Origin: Colimorpha sp964483145
Lineage (GTDB): Bacteria > Bacteroidota > Bacteroidia > Bacteroidales > P3
Assembly (NCBI GenBank): GCA_964483145.1
Contig: CAZAAK010000043.1
Location: forward strand, 1 to 20,602
DNA: 20,602 nt
Reading direction: 5' to 3'
This document shows positions 1 through 8,857 of this stretch, in pieces. A program made the position numbers and the translations under genes. How positions within the stretch are numbered: the stretch's first letter is position 1; each line of letters opens with the position of its first letter. The notes beneath the pieces were generated by a model. That model searched no databases. It was not told the origin of the DNA and saw nothing but the letters and a program-made list of their open reading frames with translations.

Positions 1-72
1 AGTGTCAGCCCTAATTTTGGTCAGCCGAAAAGTTTTACCGGACAGCAATAAATCAAAAACAAACGAATTAGA

Positions 73-90
73 AAAAAAGTTGTATCTTTG
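73..90 (+). promoter_or_regulatory. Bacteroidetes-type promoter for the T9SS cargo gene
   Basis: An A-tract followed by GTTG and TATCTTTG (83-90) matches the Bacteroidetes -7 consensus TAnnTTTG. The box lies 32 bp before the ATG at 123. No clear -33 TTTG is visible at the usual 19-20 bp upstream. The same arrangement (A-tract, GTTG or GTTTG, TAnnTTTG, then GC) recurs before the small ORF at 13897 and the pqqD-like gene at 15551. Confidence 0.65.
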
Positions 91-122
91 CTTTTTATAG
101 TTAGTTTTCTCTTAGGTTAGCA

Positions 123-2465
123 ATGAAGCGTATACTCCTCATAATCATACTGTTCTTGCCTTGTCACTGCATGGCACAGACCGATACGGTTTTTTGGTTT
201 GCCCCACCGGACCTGTCCAATAGTTTTGGCGAAAAGTCCGCTCGCTTGGTCTTCCATACCTATGACCGTTCCGCTACCGTCAGCGTGCAACAGCCTGCCA
301 ACCCTTCCTTTCCCGCGGCCTCCTTCAGCATAGGGTCACACGGTTTGGCCACCTACGACCTCTCCACAATAATGGATTTGATAGAAACCGCGCCTACCAA
401 CACCGTTTTGAACCGCGGCTTTCGAATTTCATCCACCGCCCCCATAACCTGTTACTATCAAAGCACATCCAACAACCGCCAAACATATACACTAAAGGGT
501 CGGAACGCTCTCGGCACCGAGTTTTCGGTCATTTCACCCGTAACTGAGCGTGGCGTAAACACCTCTGAACGCGACATTGGGATGAGTCTCGAAATGATTG
601 CTACCGAGGACAGCACACTTGTCACCATCACAGCCCCCCATGTTTGGGAATATCAATGGGACGGCACACGTTGGCAACCTGTGGATACCATTGTTGAAGA
701 AGTCTTGGAAGGAGGCATTGTCGAGGACAGTACGTTTCAAATCAGCCTTAATCGCGGCCAAAGCTATGCTTTGCGCGCCAAACATTTCAACTACAATCTT
801 TGGGGCACGCAAATCCGTTCCACAAAGCCTGTTGCTGTCAACATCACCGCCGACCAATTCATGTCCAGCACAGTTCCGCCCACCTACAACCTTGTCGGTG
901 AACAATTGGTCCCCAATGCTTATTGGGGGAGCAAGTACGCCACAATTTCCCTTGATTTTCCAAACGAGCAAATCGGTTGCTACCGCACCGACTCGAATGT
1001 TTCGCCCGAATACTTTACCGACAGCTCCAACAGCAGTATCCACTACCTCCGTGGGAATGGCCGTTTGGGAGTCGGTCACCAGATTTTTCGAAATCAAATG
1101 GGCTATACCATCCTGCCACAGCTGGACTGTTCGGGTTCCCGTCAAGTGTCGTACCTGCATTCCGACAGTCTTAACCTCTTTGTCAACATCTTAATCGACA
1201 GCAGCTATATTGATGGGCTTCGTTTCAATGGCAACTCCTCCGTCTTCACTCGCGACCGCTTCCAACCGGTGCCAGACTGCGCATCCCTTGCGTGGTGCGC
1301 AGTGCAGGTAGACCAGTACCTCCCGACCGACTCGGTGATGACCGTCACTTGCGACAGTGGCACTTTTGTGCTTTATGTCGTTGAATCCGACAGCCTCCGC
1401 GGCACATCATATACCTGCCTTACAGACTATGCACCATACACTTACATCAGCTTCGACATGAAGACGGAGTATTGTACCGGTGGCAGTATTGTCTTCCAAT
1501 GCAACCAAAATAATATCGACAGCTTGGTAGTGTACGGGCCCAACGGAACGCTGACCACCACATTGCCTTACCAAATTCCCTCAGCCGATAGCACCTTGAG
1601 CGGACAATACATTGTTGAAGGCTACAGCAATAGCAGTTGTGTCCGTTCATTCCGCGACACCATCCTCATCACCGTCTATGCTCCTCTCGCGGATACCATC
1701 TACGACACCATCACCGAAAGCCAACTTCCCTGGCAACGCTTTGGGCTAGCCTTCACGGGCGATGCCGACACCGTCATTTATCGCAATAGCCCTGCTGGTG
1801 TCTGCGACAGCATCCACCATTACCACCTAAGAGTTGGGCTTAACAGCCATGATACTGTCATTTATTACTCCTGCCCAGGAGAGATGCCCTTAACGTACGA
1901 CACCATAAATATTTATAGCGACACCACATGTGACTTCCATTACATCGGTAGCATGGGGCAAGATAGTGTCATTACACTTGTTCTCCATGTCATGGAAAAC
2001 TCCGACAGCACCATTTTCGACACCATTATCGACCTGCAGTTGCCTTGGACCTTCATGGGCATTCCCTTTGAGGATACCGTTAGCAACTACACCATCACTA
2101 CCAACAACGAGCAAGGGTGCGACAGCATTATCCACTACAACCTATACATCTATTGGAACGGCGACCACTGCGACACCACCCTCACCTATCCCAATATTGT
2201 TACACCTAATGGCGACGGCACCAACGACAAATTCATTATTATTGGTCTGCTCGAGAACAATTGTTTCAAATACAACACGCTTTCCATCTACGACCGGACG
2301 GGGCGCCGCGTCTACCACAAAACCAACATCTCTAGTGAGGCCGATTGGTGGGACCCCTCTGCGGACCGTATGCCTTCGGGCACTTACTTTTATTATTTCA
2401 GAGCCCATGGCATCAACATCCACACGCAACATACGGGCGTGATTGAGGTGTTGCACGAAAAGTAA
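123..2465 (+). CDS. Secreted T9SS type B cargo protein (IgGFc-binding-like, gliding-motility C-terminal domain)
   Basis: This 780-residue protein is predicted to be exported by Sec and then secreted or surface-attached by the type IX system. Residues 1-18 form a signal peptide (MKRILLIIILFLPCHCMAQ). Residues of roughly 20-390 resemble the IgGFc-binding-like N-terminal fold seen in many Bacteroidetes surface proteins (FWFAPPDLS..., then a run of beta-rich segments). Two related modules follow at about 523-577 and 628-676; each has DT-I...QLPW...G..F and ends in CDSI-HY-L. The last ~90 residues start PNIVTPNGDGTNDKF and contain YDRTGRRVY and MPSGTYFYYF, which is the gliding-motility-associated C-terminal (type B sorting) domain. 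The ATG at 123 is supported by the signal peptide, by AGGTTAG just upstream and by the promoter at 83-90. Family assignment of the C-terminus is firm; the ligand and function of the N-terminus are unknown. Confidence 0.88.
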   Translation: MKRILLIIILFLPCHCMAQTDTVFWFAPPDLSNSFGEKSARLVFHTYDRSATVSVQQPANPSFPAASFSIGSHGLATYDLSTIMDLIETAPTNTVLNRGFRISSTAPITCYYQSTSNNRQTYTLKGRNALGTEFSVISPVTERGVNTSERDIGMSLEMIATEDSTLVTITAPHVWEYQWDGTRWQPVDTIVEEVLEGGIVEDSTFQISLNRGQSYALRAKHFNYNLWGTQIRSTKPVAVNITADQFMSSTVPPTYNLVGEQLVPNAYWGSKYATISLDFPNEQIGCYRTDSNVSPEYFTDSSNSSIHYLRGNGRLGVGHQIFRNQMGYTILPQLDCSGSRQVSYLHSDSLNLFVNILIDSSYIDGLRFNGNSSVFTRDRFQPVPDCASLAWCAVQVDQYLPTDSVMTVTCDSGTFVLYVVESDSLRGTSYTCLTDYAPYTYISFDMKTEYCTGGSIVFQCNQNNIDSLVVYGPNGTLTTTLPYQIPSADSTLSGQYIVEGYSNSSCVRSFRDTILITVYAPLADTIYDTITESQLPWQRFGLAFTGDADTVIYRNSPAGVCDSIHHYHLRVGLNSHDTVIYYSCPGEMPLTYDTINIYSDTTCDFHYIGSMGQDSVITLVLHVMENSDSTIFDTIIDLQLPWTFMGIPFEDTVSNYTITTNNEQGCDSIIHYNLYIYWNGDHCDTTLTYPNIVTPNGDGTNDKFIIIGLLENNCFKYNTLSIYDRTGRRVYHKTNISSEADWWDPSADRMPSGTYFYYFRAHGINIHTQHTGVIEVLHEK

Positions 2466-2595
2466 ATATCAAGTCCGTTTGAGTGCCGAGTGTTCTCTGC
2501 AACAAAGATGCGGACTGCCCGCTCGGAGGCGGACAGCTACCAATGGTCCACATAGTCCGGCCCCTATTCAACCTAACTACCCATCATTACAACAT

Positions 2596-2617
2596 GCCCG
2601 CCCCTATTTGGGCGGGC
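2596..2617. terminator. GC-rich hairpin between convergent genes
   Basis: GCCCGCCC (2596-2603) pairs perfectly with GGGCGGGC (2610-2617) around a 6-nt loop. It lies 130 bp after the T9SS cargo gene and 134 bp before the 3' end of the convergent transglutaminase gene. Neither side has a good T-tract, so this is a likely bidirectional terminator by position and stability rather than a textbook intrinsic one. Confidence 0.55.
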
Positions 2618-2625
2618 ACAAAGCA

Positions 2626-2668
2626 AGCGGCAACTTGGCATTGTTTACCACAACGCAAAGTTGCCGCT
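2626..2668. terminator. Second intergenic hairpin, 11-bp perfect stem
   Basis: AGCGGCAACTT (2626-2636) is the exact reverse complement of AAGTTGCCGCT (2658-2668), with a 21-nt loop. It sits only 8 bp after the 2596-2617 hairpin in the same convergent intergenic space. It may terminate or protect the 3' end of the minus-strand transcript. No T-tract follows on either strand. Confidence 0.45.
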
Positions 2669-2750
2669 CAGTCTCTATTGCACCGAAAGTTTCATTTCTA
2701 CCTCCAACTTATCTTCCAACACAAGAACAATTGGAGGGTTCCGACTGCCA

Positions 2751-5390
2751 CTATTTGCAATACTTCAGCAATAGTTCTGCCAGACCGATCCTATAGCCGG
2801 TACTATGGAAGAGGATATTGCCACCCTTGTCTACAAAAGCAACAAGAGGGTATTCGTACTTGTCCAACCCTAGAGCATTGGCCACAGCCACTTCCAGCTG
2901 GCACTTGCCGCCAGTCGGCATGGGAACAATGTCCACATTCTCCAACTGCTGCAAATCACGGTTGCCCGGCTCGGTAGTAGTAAGATAAGTCATGCCATTC
3001 CAGCGCTTGAACTCTTGCTTGTGTTCCAGCATCTCCTTCACCAGATGTTTGGCGGGTTCCCGGTGATTGCCCATAAAGGCGAGAATCATACCTGTCTCGT
3101 TGGCGTAGTCTTCAATGGTCACGCCTTCGGTAATGGTCAACCGATTTGAAATTCTGATGCCATCACCTTGCTGGCGTTCTGTCAAGGGCCGTATGACAAT
3201 CTCCTTGGTAACATGCTGACCACTATCAACCGTAAAGAACTCCAAGCGGCTAAGCACATCACCTTCGGGATAACGATTGCCCGTACTAAGGCAATAATAG
3301 CCTGGTTCAAGCTCAATAGTGGCGGGGAAATGCTCCATTCGGGGATCGCCTTCAAAATCGTAAGTGACGAAATCGCCATCCTTGAATTTTTGGACAGTAA
3401 AATGAGGATAATAGATCGGTACCTTAGGTTCCTTGCCATTGTAGGTGAGTGTCAGCCTGGCCGAATTGATCGCAGCCTTCCTGCCTGTATCCAGCGAGAC
3501 AATATTCCACTTGTCTTTGCTCCACTGATAAATGGTGTTGGTGGCATTGTCGAGATAAGTAGGGATGCCAGCAGCACGGCAGGCCGCCACAAAGAAAATA
3601 TCACGGCTGTGTGCATCGGCATGACGCAACCGATAAACCCCTACCGGAGAAACGGGACAATTGTAGTAATTGCCAGTGTCGTCAACCGCTACGCTGTCCA
3701 GCGTCCACCTACGTATGGCATCGGATGTCATTCCCTTAAAGGAAGCCAGTTCGCTACGGTAGGGGCGCACCAACTCATTGCTGATGCGAGCAGGAAGGAT
3801 ACCCTTTTTGTAAACATCATACGGGTAAGTTTTGCCAAGATTAGCACCTGAGGTAGTGCCGGTAGGGGCGAAATCCGTGATATGGGATTCGAGTACTTCG
3901 GCTGTAATATCACGCAAATCCTTGTCGGAATAGGTCTTGAGATAGTCATACAAATGTTCCGGTGTGCCTCCCTGCTCCGCCCAACGCGCAAGGAACTTAT
4001 AAATCTCGGCATAATTGCCCTCCGACTTTTGGACGATTTCCCACACTTGGTCATTCGAGAAAACCGAGGTATTGCGAGCCCAATCTTTGGGCAGATAACT
4101 CTGGTAGTTTTCTCTTGTGGGGAAAGTGGCAGTATATGCAGCCCGCAACGAGTCCTCATAGGCTATCCGTTTGGCATTGGCTGCAGTAGCCTCTTCCGTA
4201 GGAGTCACCCGAACCTCGCCAGCCTCAGGTGGCACAATTTCCAGATTTTCGGTATACTCCACAGTGCCATCTCGGCTGAGGTAAATGGTCAACCGATCCT
4301 GTTTGCGAACATCCATTTTGGCATAGTTGTAGCATTTGCCATCGGTAGCCCACACCAAAATGTCGCCCAAGCCAGTGGTGAGACTGGCCTGACCGTTGGC
4401 ATCGGTCTTGTAATTGGCCAACGTGTAATACTCGGCATAGTTGTACATCTTGAATTTTACATTGGCACCCTGCACAGGCTGATTATCTTGAGAAAGGACA
4501 GTGACGGTAATGTGCCTAGTTGGGGCATAGTGACTGAGTAGGTTAAGCTCACTGTAGAGGGATGTTTCCTTCACTACCTCCTCATCGCCATGGTAGCGAC
4601 CGAAGGCCTTGCTATGCACCATCAGGCAACGGGTACTAGGGACAGCAAACCAACCCATATCAAGTTCGGGGTCTGGCTCGCAGGCCCCCAAAAATTTCCA
4701 CTCGCCGTTCACCCACACTTCCACCCAAGCGTGGTTATCGTCACAATGTGCCCATCGGGGGGTGTAGCACTGACGGGCAGGGATGCCCACCGACCGCAGT
4801 GCCGTCACTGCGAATGTACTCTCCTCACCGCAGCGGCCCAACGAGGTGCGCAATGTGGCAAGGGGAGCCGACGTGCGTGCATCGGCAGCGCGGTAGGCCA
4901 CATGCTCGTGGCACCAATGATTGACCTCCAATGCAGCCTCGTCCATAGAGAGGCCCTTGACGCGTTCCTTTAGCTGGTGGAACATGTATTGGCGCGCAGT
5001 ATCAAGATTCTCATTATTAACGCGGTAAACGAGCACAAAGTGCCTAAAGACATCCTCCGGCACATCCTTTCCCCAGCTGAAGGTGTCGCGGGCAGCAAAA
5101 GCAGTGCGCACCTGATCGAGGTAGAATTTGCCGTCATAGTCGGCCAAATCGCTATAGGGCATATAAGCATAAAGAAATTCCAATGCCTCACGTTCTCGAT
5201 TGCAAAGAGTGTCCATACCTCCAAAGAGAGCTTCCGCCCTGCCTTGCGCCAACTGCCGGCGCTGGAGGAAATCGTCATGCACCTGATTGCGATACCGGCG
5301 GTCGGTGATAAAATGGGGGTCACGACTACATGCCGCAAATGCCAAAATCGCAACCATGGCCGTCAAAAGTTTGAAAATGGTTTGTTTCAT
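2751..5390 (-). CDS. Transglutaminase-like domain lipoprotein with C-terminal thioredoxin-like region
   Basis: This 879-residue protein begins with a lipoprotein signal: hydrophobic residues 5-20 and lipobox FAAC with Cys21, so it is probably anchored in a membrane facing the periplasm or surface. Residues about 150-245 hold a transglutaminase/protease core with the full Cys-His-Asp set: C187 in LGRCGEES, H220 in DDNHAWVEV and D240 in CEPD. Residues about 290-375 look like a carboxypeptidase-regulatory/Ig-like beta domain (NQPVQGANVKF...TDANGQASL). A second transglutaminase-like segment near 575-650 lacks an obvious catalytic Cys. The last ~130 residues resemble a thioredoxin fold but have FMGNHREP where CxxC would be expected, so redox activity is unlikely. 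The ATG at 5390 is fixed by the signal peptide. The gene starts 71 bp after sbcC on the same strand, and no TAnnTTTG box is visible between them. The substrate is unknown; a peptidase or peptide-crosslinking role is possible. Confidence 0.8.
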   Translation of the reverse strand: MKQTIFKLLTAMVAILAFAACSRDPHFITDRRYRNQVHDDFLQRRQLAQGRAEALFGGMDTLCNREREALEFLYAYMPYSDLADYDGKFYLDQVRTAFAARDTFSWGKDVPEDVFRHFVLVYRVNNENLDTARQYMFHQLKERVKGLSMDEAALEVNHWCHEHVAYRAADARTSAPLATLRTSLGRCGEESTFAVTALRSVGIPARQCYTPRWAHCDDNHAWVEVWVNGEWKFLGACEPDPELDMGWFAVPSTRCLMVHSKAFGRYHGDEEVVKETSLYSELNLLSHYAPTRHITVTVLSQDNQPVQGANVKFKMYNYAEYYTLANYKTDANGQASLTTGLGDILVWATDGKCYNYAKMDVRKQDRLTIYLSRDGTVEYTENLEIVPPEAGEVRVTPTEEATAANAKRIAYEDSLRAAYTATFPTRENYQSYLPKDWARNTSVFSNDQVWEIVQKSEGNYAEIYKFLARWAEQGGTPEHLYDYLKTYSDKDLRDITAEVLESHITDFAPTGTTSGANLGKTYPYDVYKKGILPARISNELVRPYRSELASFKGMTSDAIRRWTLDSVAVDDTGNYYNCPVSPVGVYRLRHADAHSRDIFFVAACRAAGIPTYLDNATNTIYQWSKDKWNIVSLDTGRKAAINSARLTLTYNGKEPKVPIYYPHFTVQKFKDGDFVTYDFEGDPRMEHFPATIELEPGYYCLSTGNRYPEGDVLSRLEFFTVDSGQHVTKEIVIRPLTERQQGDGIRISNRLTITEGVTIEDYANETGMILAFMGNHREPAKHLVKEMLEHKQEFKRWNGMTYLTTTEPGNRDLQQLENVDIVPMPTGGKCQLEVAVANALGLDKYEYPLVAFVDKGGNILFHSTGYRIGLAELLLKYCK

Positions 5391-5461
5391 AAGTTCGAAT
5401 CCATGTAATATTATGTATTTTTGATGTATTTAACGCCTCGTTGCGCCATACGCCTTTTCTG

Positions 5462-8400
5462 CTACGGATAAATCTCCACATGGCTGCTGCCAGAGCCATT
5501 CTTAATGATGCGGATTTGTGTGGTAATGCGCTCCGACATTGTGTCGGTATGGCTTATGACACCCACCTTCTTCCCTTGCGACGACTGGAGCATGGCAAGC
5601 GAATCGATGACGGTAGCAAGCGTGTCGGGGTCGAGGGTGCCGAAACCCTCGTCGATGAACAGATTCTCAAACGAGATGTTGCGCGACGACAAGGCCGACA
5701 GCCCCAATGCCAAACCAAGACTGACAATGAAAGTCTCCCCGCCCGAGAGCGAGGTAGTGTCCCGCACGTCATCGGCACGGTCGTGGTCAATAACGCGTAT
5801 CCCAAGCGAGTTCTTTACCTGTTGCAGTTCGTAGCGGGTGTTGAACTTCCGTATCTCTGCATTGGCATGCTCTATTAGGAAGCGGAGCGTATAACACTGC
5901 GCTATCTTGCGCAGTAGCCGGCCGTCGCTGCCTCCTATGGCGTCAAAAATCTCTTCCCATTCCTTCCTTTGCATGTCGGCTGCCGCCATCTGCTCAAACC
6001 TATTGCCCATCAGTTCTCTAGCACTGTTGTGCCTATTCAGGCGTGTCTTGGCTTCAATAAGCTCATCGTGCGGGAGGCTTTCCAACTCTTTCTTTCTTTG
6101 CGAGAGCATTCCCCGGTCCGCTTCGGGCTTCCTAAGCTGATGTTGCTCGAGGGCTTTCATTTCATTCTGTAGGGTCGTTCGGGCCGAAGTGAACTCGTCT
6201 CTGCAGACTTTCTGCTTGGAGCGGAAAGTCTCCCAATCATCTGTTGCAAAATAGAGTGCGGAAATATTATCAACTGTCAGTTCCTGCTCATGCTCCTCCT
6301 TGTTGTACAAAGCAAGCCAACTGTCAAGTGCTCGGATTTTCTCCTTTTGCAATGCCTCTTCACTCTGCTTTGCTTGTCGGGTGGTTTCTATCTTACCTCG
6401 GAGGCCCTGCAGGTCGCCTTGCTTCTTGAGGATCTCCTCGTTCTTGGATTTTGCTTTCTCGGTAGCAGCCTCTTTGGTTTGAGTCAACTGCTGCTCGAGC
6501 TCTTCGGGGTCTTTGTCGCCAATTTCGGCTTCCAATGCTTTCTGCTTGTCGAGCCGTTCCTGGTTGATAGCACAAAGCACATCCGTGGCAGCCTTCAAAA
6601 GGGATTCTTTCTCTTGTTCCTGCAGCACTAGGTTCTCTGTCTTCGCTTTTTCGGTAGCCAGTAGAGTGGTGGATTTTGTCTTTTTTTGTTCCGCATTTTC
6701 TTTCAACTGAAGGGAAGTCTCCTTATGGTTCGCTAGTTCTTTCTCTGCTTTTTCCTTGGCCTTGCGGAGTTCCTCCACCTTCTTTACTAGGGTGTTGTAG
6801 GCCGTCAGTTCCTTCGTGGCGTCCTCTATTTCCTTGTTGTTGTCTCTCTGGAGCGTACGAAGCCTGTCGGCATCTTCCTGCCAGTCTGGGTAACATCCCT
6901 TCAGAAGGGCCCACTCCTCGCCCAACTTTTCGATTTCCTTTGCAAGTAACGCCTGCGATTTCTCCAATGATTTCAGGGTGCCCTCATTCTTGCTCTGCTC
7001 CTGCAGAAGTTTTGTCTGCTCGGCGGTCTTTCCTTCAAGTAGGCGCTGCTTTTTGTCGATGACAGATTTTTGACCGCTAACAACCGACTGCACATATTCC
7101 TCTGAATGATAGGGGTGTGCAGTGGAGCCGCAGAGCGGACAAGGCTGCCCTTGATGGAGGTGAGCGCGATGTAGTTGCCAGTTCTCGCTCGTCATCAATG
7201 TATAGGCAGCAGTAAGTTGGGCGAGCTCGGCCTTGAGTTCTTCAAGATGGAACGTCTTAAGGAGTTCGTCTATCCCTCGGTTGCGCTCAGCCAACTGCTT
7301 TTGTCTCTCGCCGGACTCCTTCTTGTCTGCCAACTTTTCCTTGAGGCTAGTCTGTATGCGGATGCCATTGGCCAAAGCGTCCTTTTTCTTCTCTGCAGCC
7401 GATTTTGCCTCCTGAAGGCGGGTGATGTCATTGTCCTCCAGTTTTTTGCTTTCTGTATCATAAAGGTCAGTCGATTCCGTCACTTTCTTCTGCCAACGTT
7501 GGAATTCTGCATTGATTTGGGCAATGAGCGACTCCTGCTCGCTCACGGCCTTATTCAACTGCTCTACTGCCTTTTTGATATCCTCTGTGTTCTTCTCTAC
7601 AGCCTTTTTGGCTTGCTTCCAGGCCTTGTCGGCAACTTCCTTGGACTCAGTCTTTTCCTTGGCAATCTTTGCTACCTCCTGCAGTTGCGTCTTTATCTCG
7701 CGTGCCTTGTTGATGTGGGGTTTCTGCTGCTCCAATTCGGCAGCGGCTTTCGTAGCCAATTCTTGCAGTGTCGCTAGGTTCTGCTGTTCCGCCTTTATAG
7801 CCTGCTCGCTCTTGACCGCATCTTCCTCCAATTTCTGCAGTTCAGTGGCCCGTACGGTGATATTTCTCTCGCAGGTCTTGATGTCCTTGTACAGGTCGAC
7901 CGCCTCAAGCGTAGAGTCGTGCAGCCGTAGCCGATCCCACTCCGGCTTCATCCCGTCCAACCGCAGCCTAACCACATCAAAGTCGTGCTGATATTTGGCA
8001 ATGTTTGCCGTCAGCTTCTCCTCATCATCATACCACCTCAGTGCCTCGCCAACCTTTGCCATTTCCTCTTTCGCTTTCTTCTCCGCAGCTTCCAGTTCTG
8101 CTATCTTCCCGCCCAAGGCAGCAAGCTCTTCCTCGGGCAGGATGTCCTTCCCGTAGGCGCTCACTTCGGCGGAAATCTGTTTGTAGGCCTCGGTGGCCTC
8201 GTCTCTGCGCTGCTTTATTCTGGCAGCAATGCCCTTGTAGAGCTCTTCGCAACCTACGAGTTTCTCAAGGAGCTGATACCGTTCCTCTTCCTTTGCCGTG
8301 AGGAAGTTGGCAAAGGAGCCCTGTGCAATAAGCACAGTGCGCAGGAATTGCTCATAGTCGAGGCCAACAATCTGGGGCAAACTGTCCCAATCAGCCTCTT

Positions 8401-8851
8401 CCTCCACGAGTCGACCCTCTTTCCAGCTAAGTCTGTAGAGGCAAGTTTCCGCATTCTCGTATCTTTTAACCAGAATCTTTACATGCCACTCCGCCCTATA
8501 TACATTGCCGTTATTGGCGCGAAAGGTCAGTTTGCTGTAGCCGACCTTCTTGCCTCGGGTGAGAATGTTGCGTGCATCGGTAGGTGCAAGACGGCCCTTT
8601 TCGCTCTCCTGATCTGTGCCGTATACCTCTATGTATTGGTTGCGGTCGCCCTTCTTTCTCGGGTAGCGCGGGGCACGGTTGTAGAGAGCCAGACAGATGG
8701 CGTCGAGCAGGGTAGACTTCCCGCTCCCTGTTGGCCCTACAATGCTGAATATGGTGCTGTTGCCCAGGGCGCCTTCTTCAAAGTTAATTGTTTCGCCGTC
8801 CTGGCGGTCGAGCGAGGCGAGGTTAAGTATCTCAAGTTTGATGAATTTCAT
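5462..8851 (-). CDS. sbcC: SbcC exonuclease subunit (Rad50-type SMC-like ATPase)
   Basis: SbcC is the ATPase half of the SbcCD nuclease, which opens hairpins and processes DNA ends and palindromes. In the 1129-residue product the N-terminal Walker A is GPTGSGKST at residues 39-47. Long charged heptad-rich coiled coils flank a zinc-hook CPLC at about residue 570 (QPCPLCGSTAHPYH). The C-terminal lobe has the ABC signature SLSGGE at about 1034 and Walker B with the catalytic Glu in LFIDEGFGTLD at about 1063. The length is at the upper end for the family, through extended coiled coils. The ATG at 8851 comes 6 nt after the sbcD stop, so the two subunits are translationally coupled. All catalytic elements are present and the gene appears intact. 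Both the family and the partner are certain from the motifs and the context. Confidence 0.97.
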   Translation of the reverse strand: MKFIKLEILNLASLDRQDGETINFEEGALGNSTIFSIVGPTGSGKSTLLDAICLALYNRAPRYPRKKGDRNQYIEVYGTDQESEKGRLAPTDARNILTRGKKVGYSKLTFRANNGNVYRAEWHVKILVKRYENAETCLYRLSWKEGRLVEEEADWDSLPQIVGLDYEQFLRTVLIAQGSFANFLTAKEEERYQLLEKLVGCEELYKGIAARIKQRRDEATEAYKQISAEVSAYGKDILPEEELAALGGKIAELEAAEKKAKEEMAKVGEALRWYDDEEKLTANIAKYQHDFDVVRLRLDGMKPEWDRLRLHDSTLEAVDLYKDIKTCERNITVRATELQKLEEDAVKSEQAIKAEQQNLATLQELATKAAAELEQQKPHINKAREIKTQLQEVAKIAKEKTESKEVADKAWKQAKKAVEKNTEDIKKAVEQLNKAVSEQESLIAQINAEFQRWQKKVTESTDLYDTESKKLEDNDITRLQEAKSAAEKKKDALANGIRIQTSLKEKLADKKESGERQKQLAERNRGIDELLKTFHLEELKAELAQLTAAYTLMTSENWQLHRAHLHQGQPCPLCGSTAHPYHSEEYVQSVVSGQKSVIDKKQRLLEGKTAEQTKLLQEQSKNEGTLKSLEKSQALLAKEIEKLGEEWALLKGCYPDWQEDADRLRTLQRDNNKEIEDATKELTAYNTLVKKVEELRKAKEKAEKELANHKETSLQLKENAEQKKTKSTTLLATEKAKTENLVLQEQEKESLLKAATDVLCAINQERLDKQKALEAEIGDKDPEELEQQLTQTKEAATEKAKSKNEEILKKQGDLQGLRGKIETTRQAKQSEEALQKEKIRALDSWLALYNKEEHEQELTVDNISALYFATDDWETFRSKQKVCRDEFTSARTTLQNEMKALEQHQLRKPEADRGMLSQRKKELESLPHDELIEAKTRLNRHNSARELMGNRFEQMAAADMQRKEWEEIFDAIGGSDGRLLRKIAQCYTLRFLIEHANAEIRKFNTRYELQQVKNSLGIRVIDHDRADDVRDTTSLSGGETFIVSLGLALGLSALSSRNISFENLFIDEGFGTLDPDTLATVIDSLAMLQSSQGKKVGVISHTDTMSERITTQIRIIKNGSGSSHVEIYP

Positions 8852-8857
8852 ACGCTT

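Noticed and set aside
534..1160. 208-codon open frame antisense to the T9SS cargo gene
   Set aside because: It lies wholly inside a gene with signal peptide and sorting domain, and its translation has no family-like pattern. The open frame is a by-product of composition.
2443..2977. Two overlapping plus-strand frames across the convergent intergenic region
   Set aside because: They run through the hairpins and into the antisense of the transglutaminase gene. They have no promoter, no ribosome binding site and no recognisable domain.
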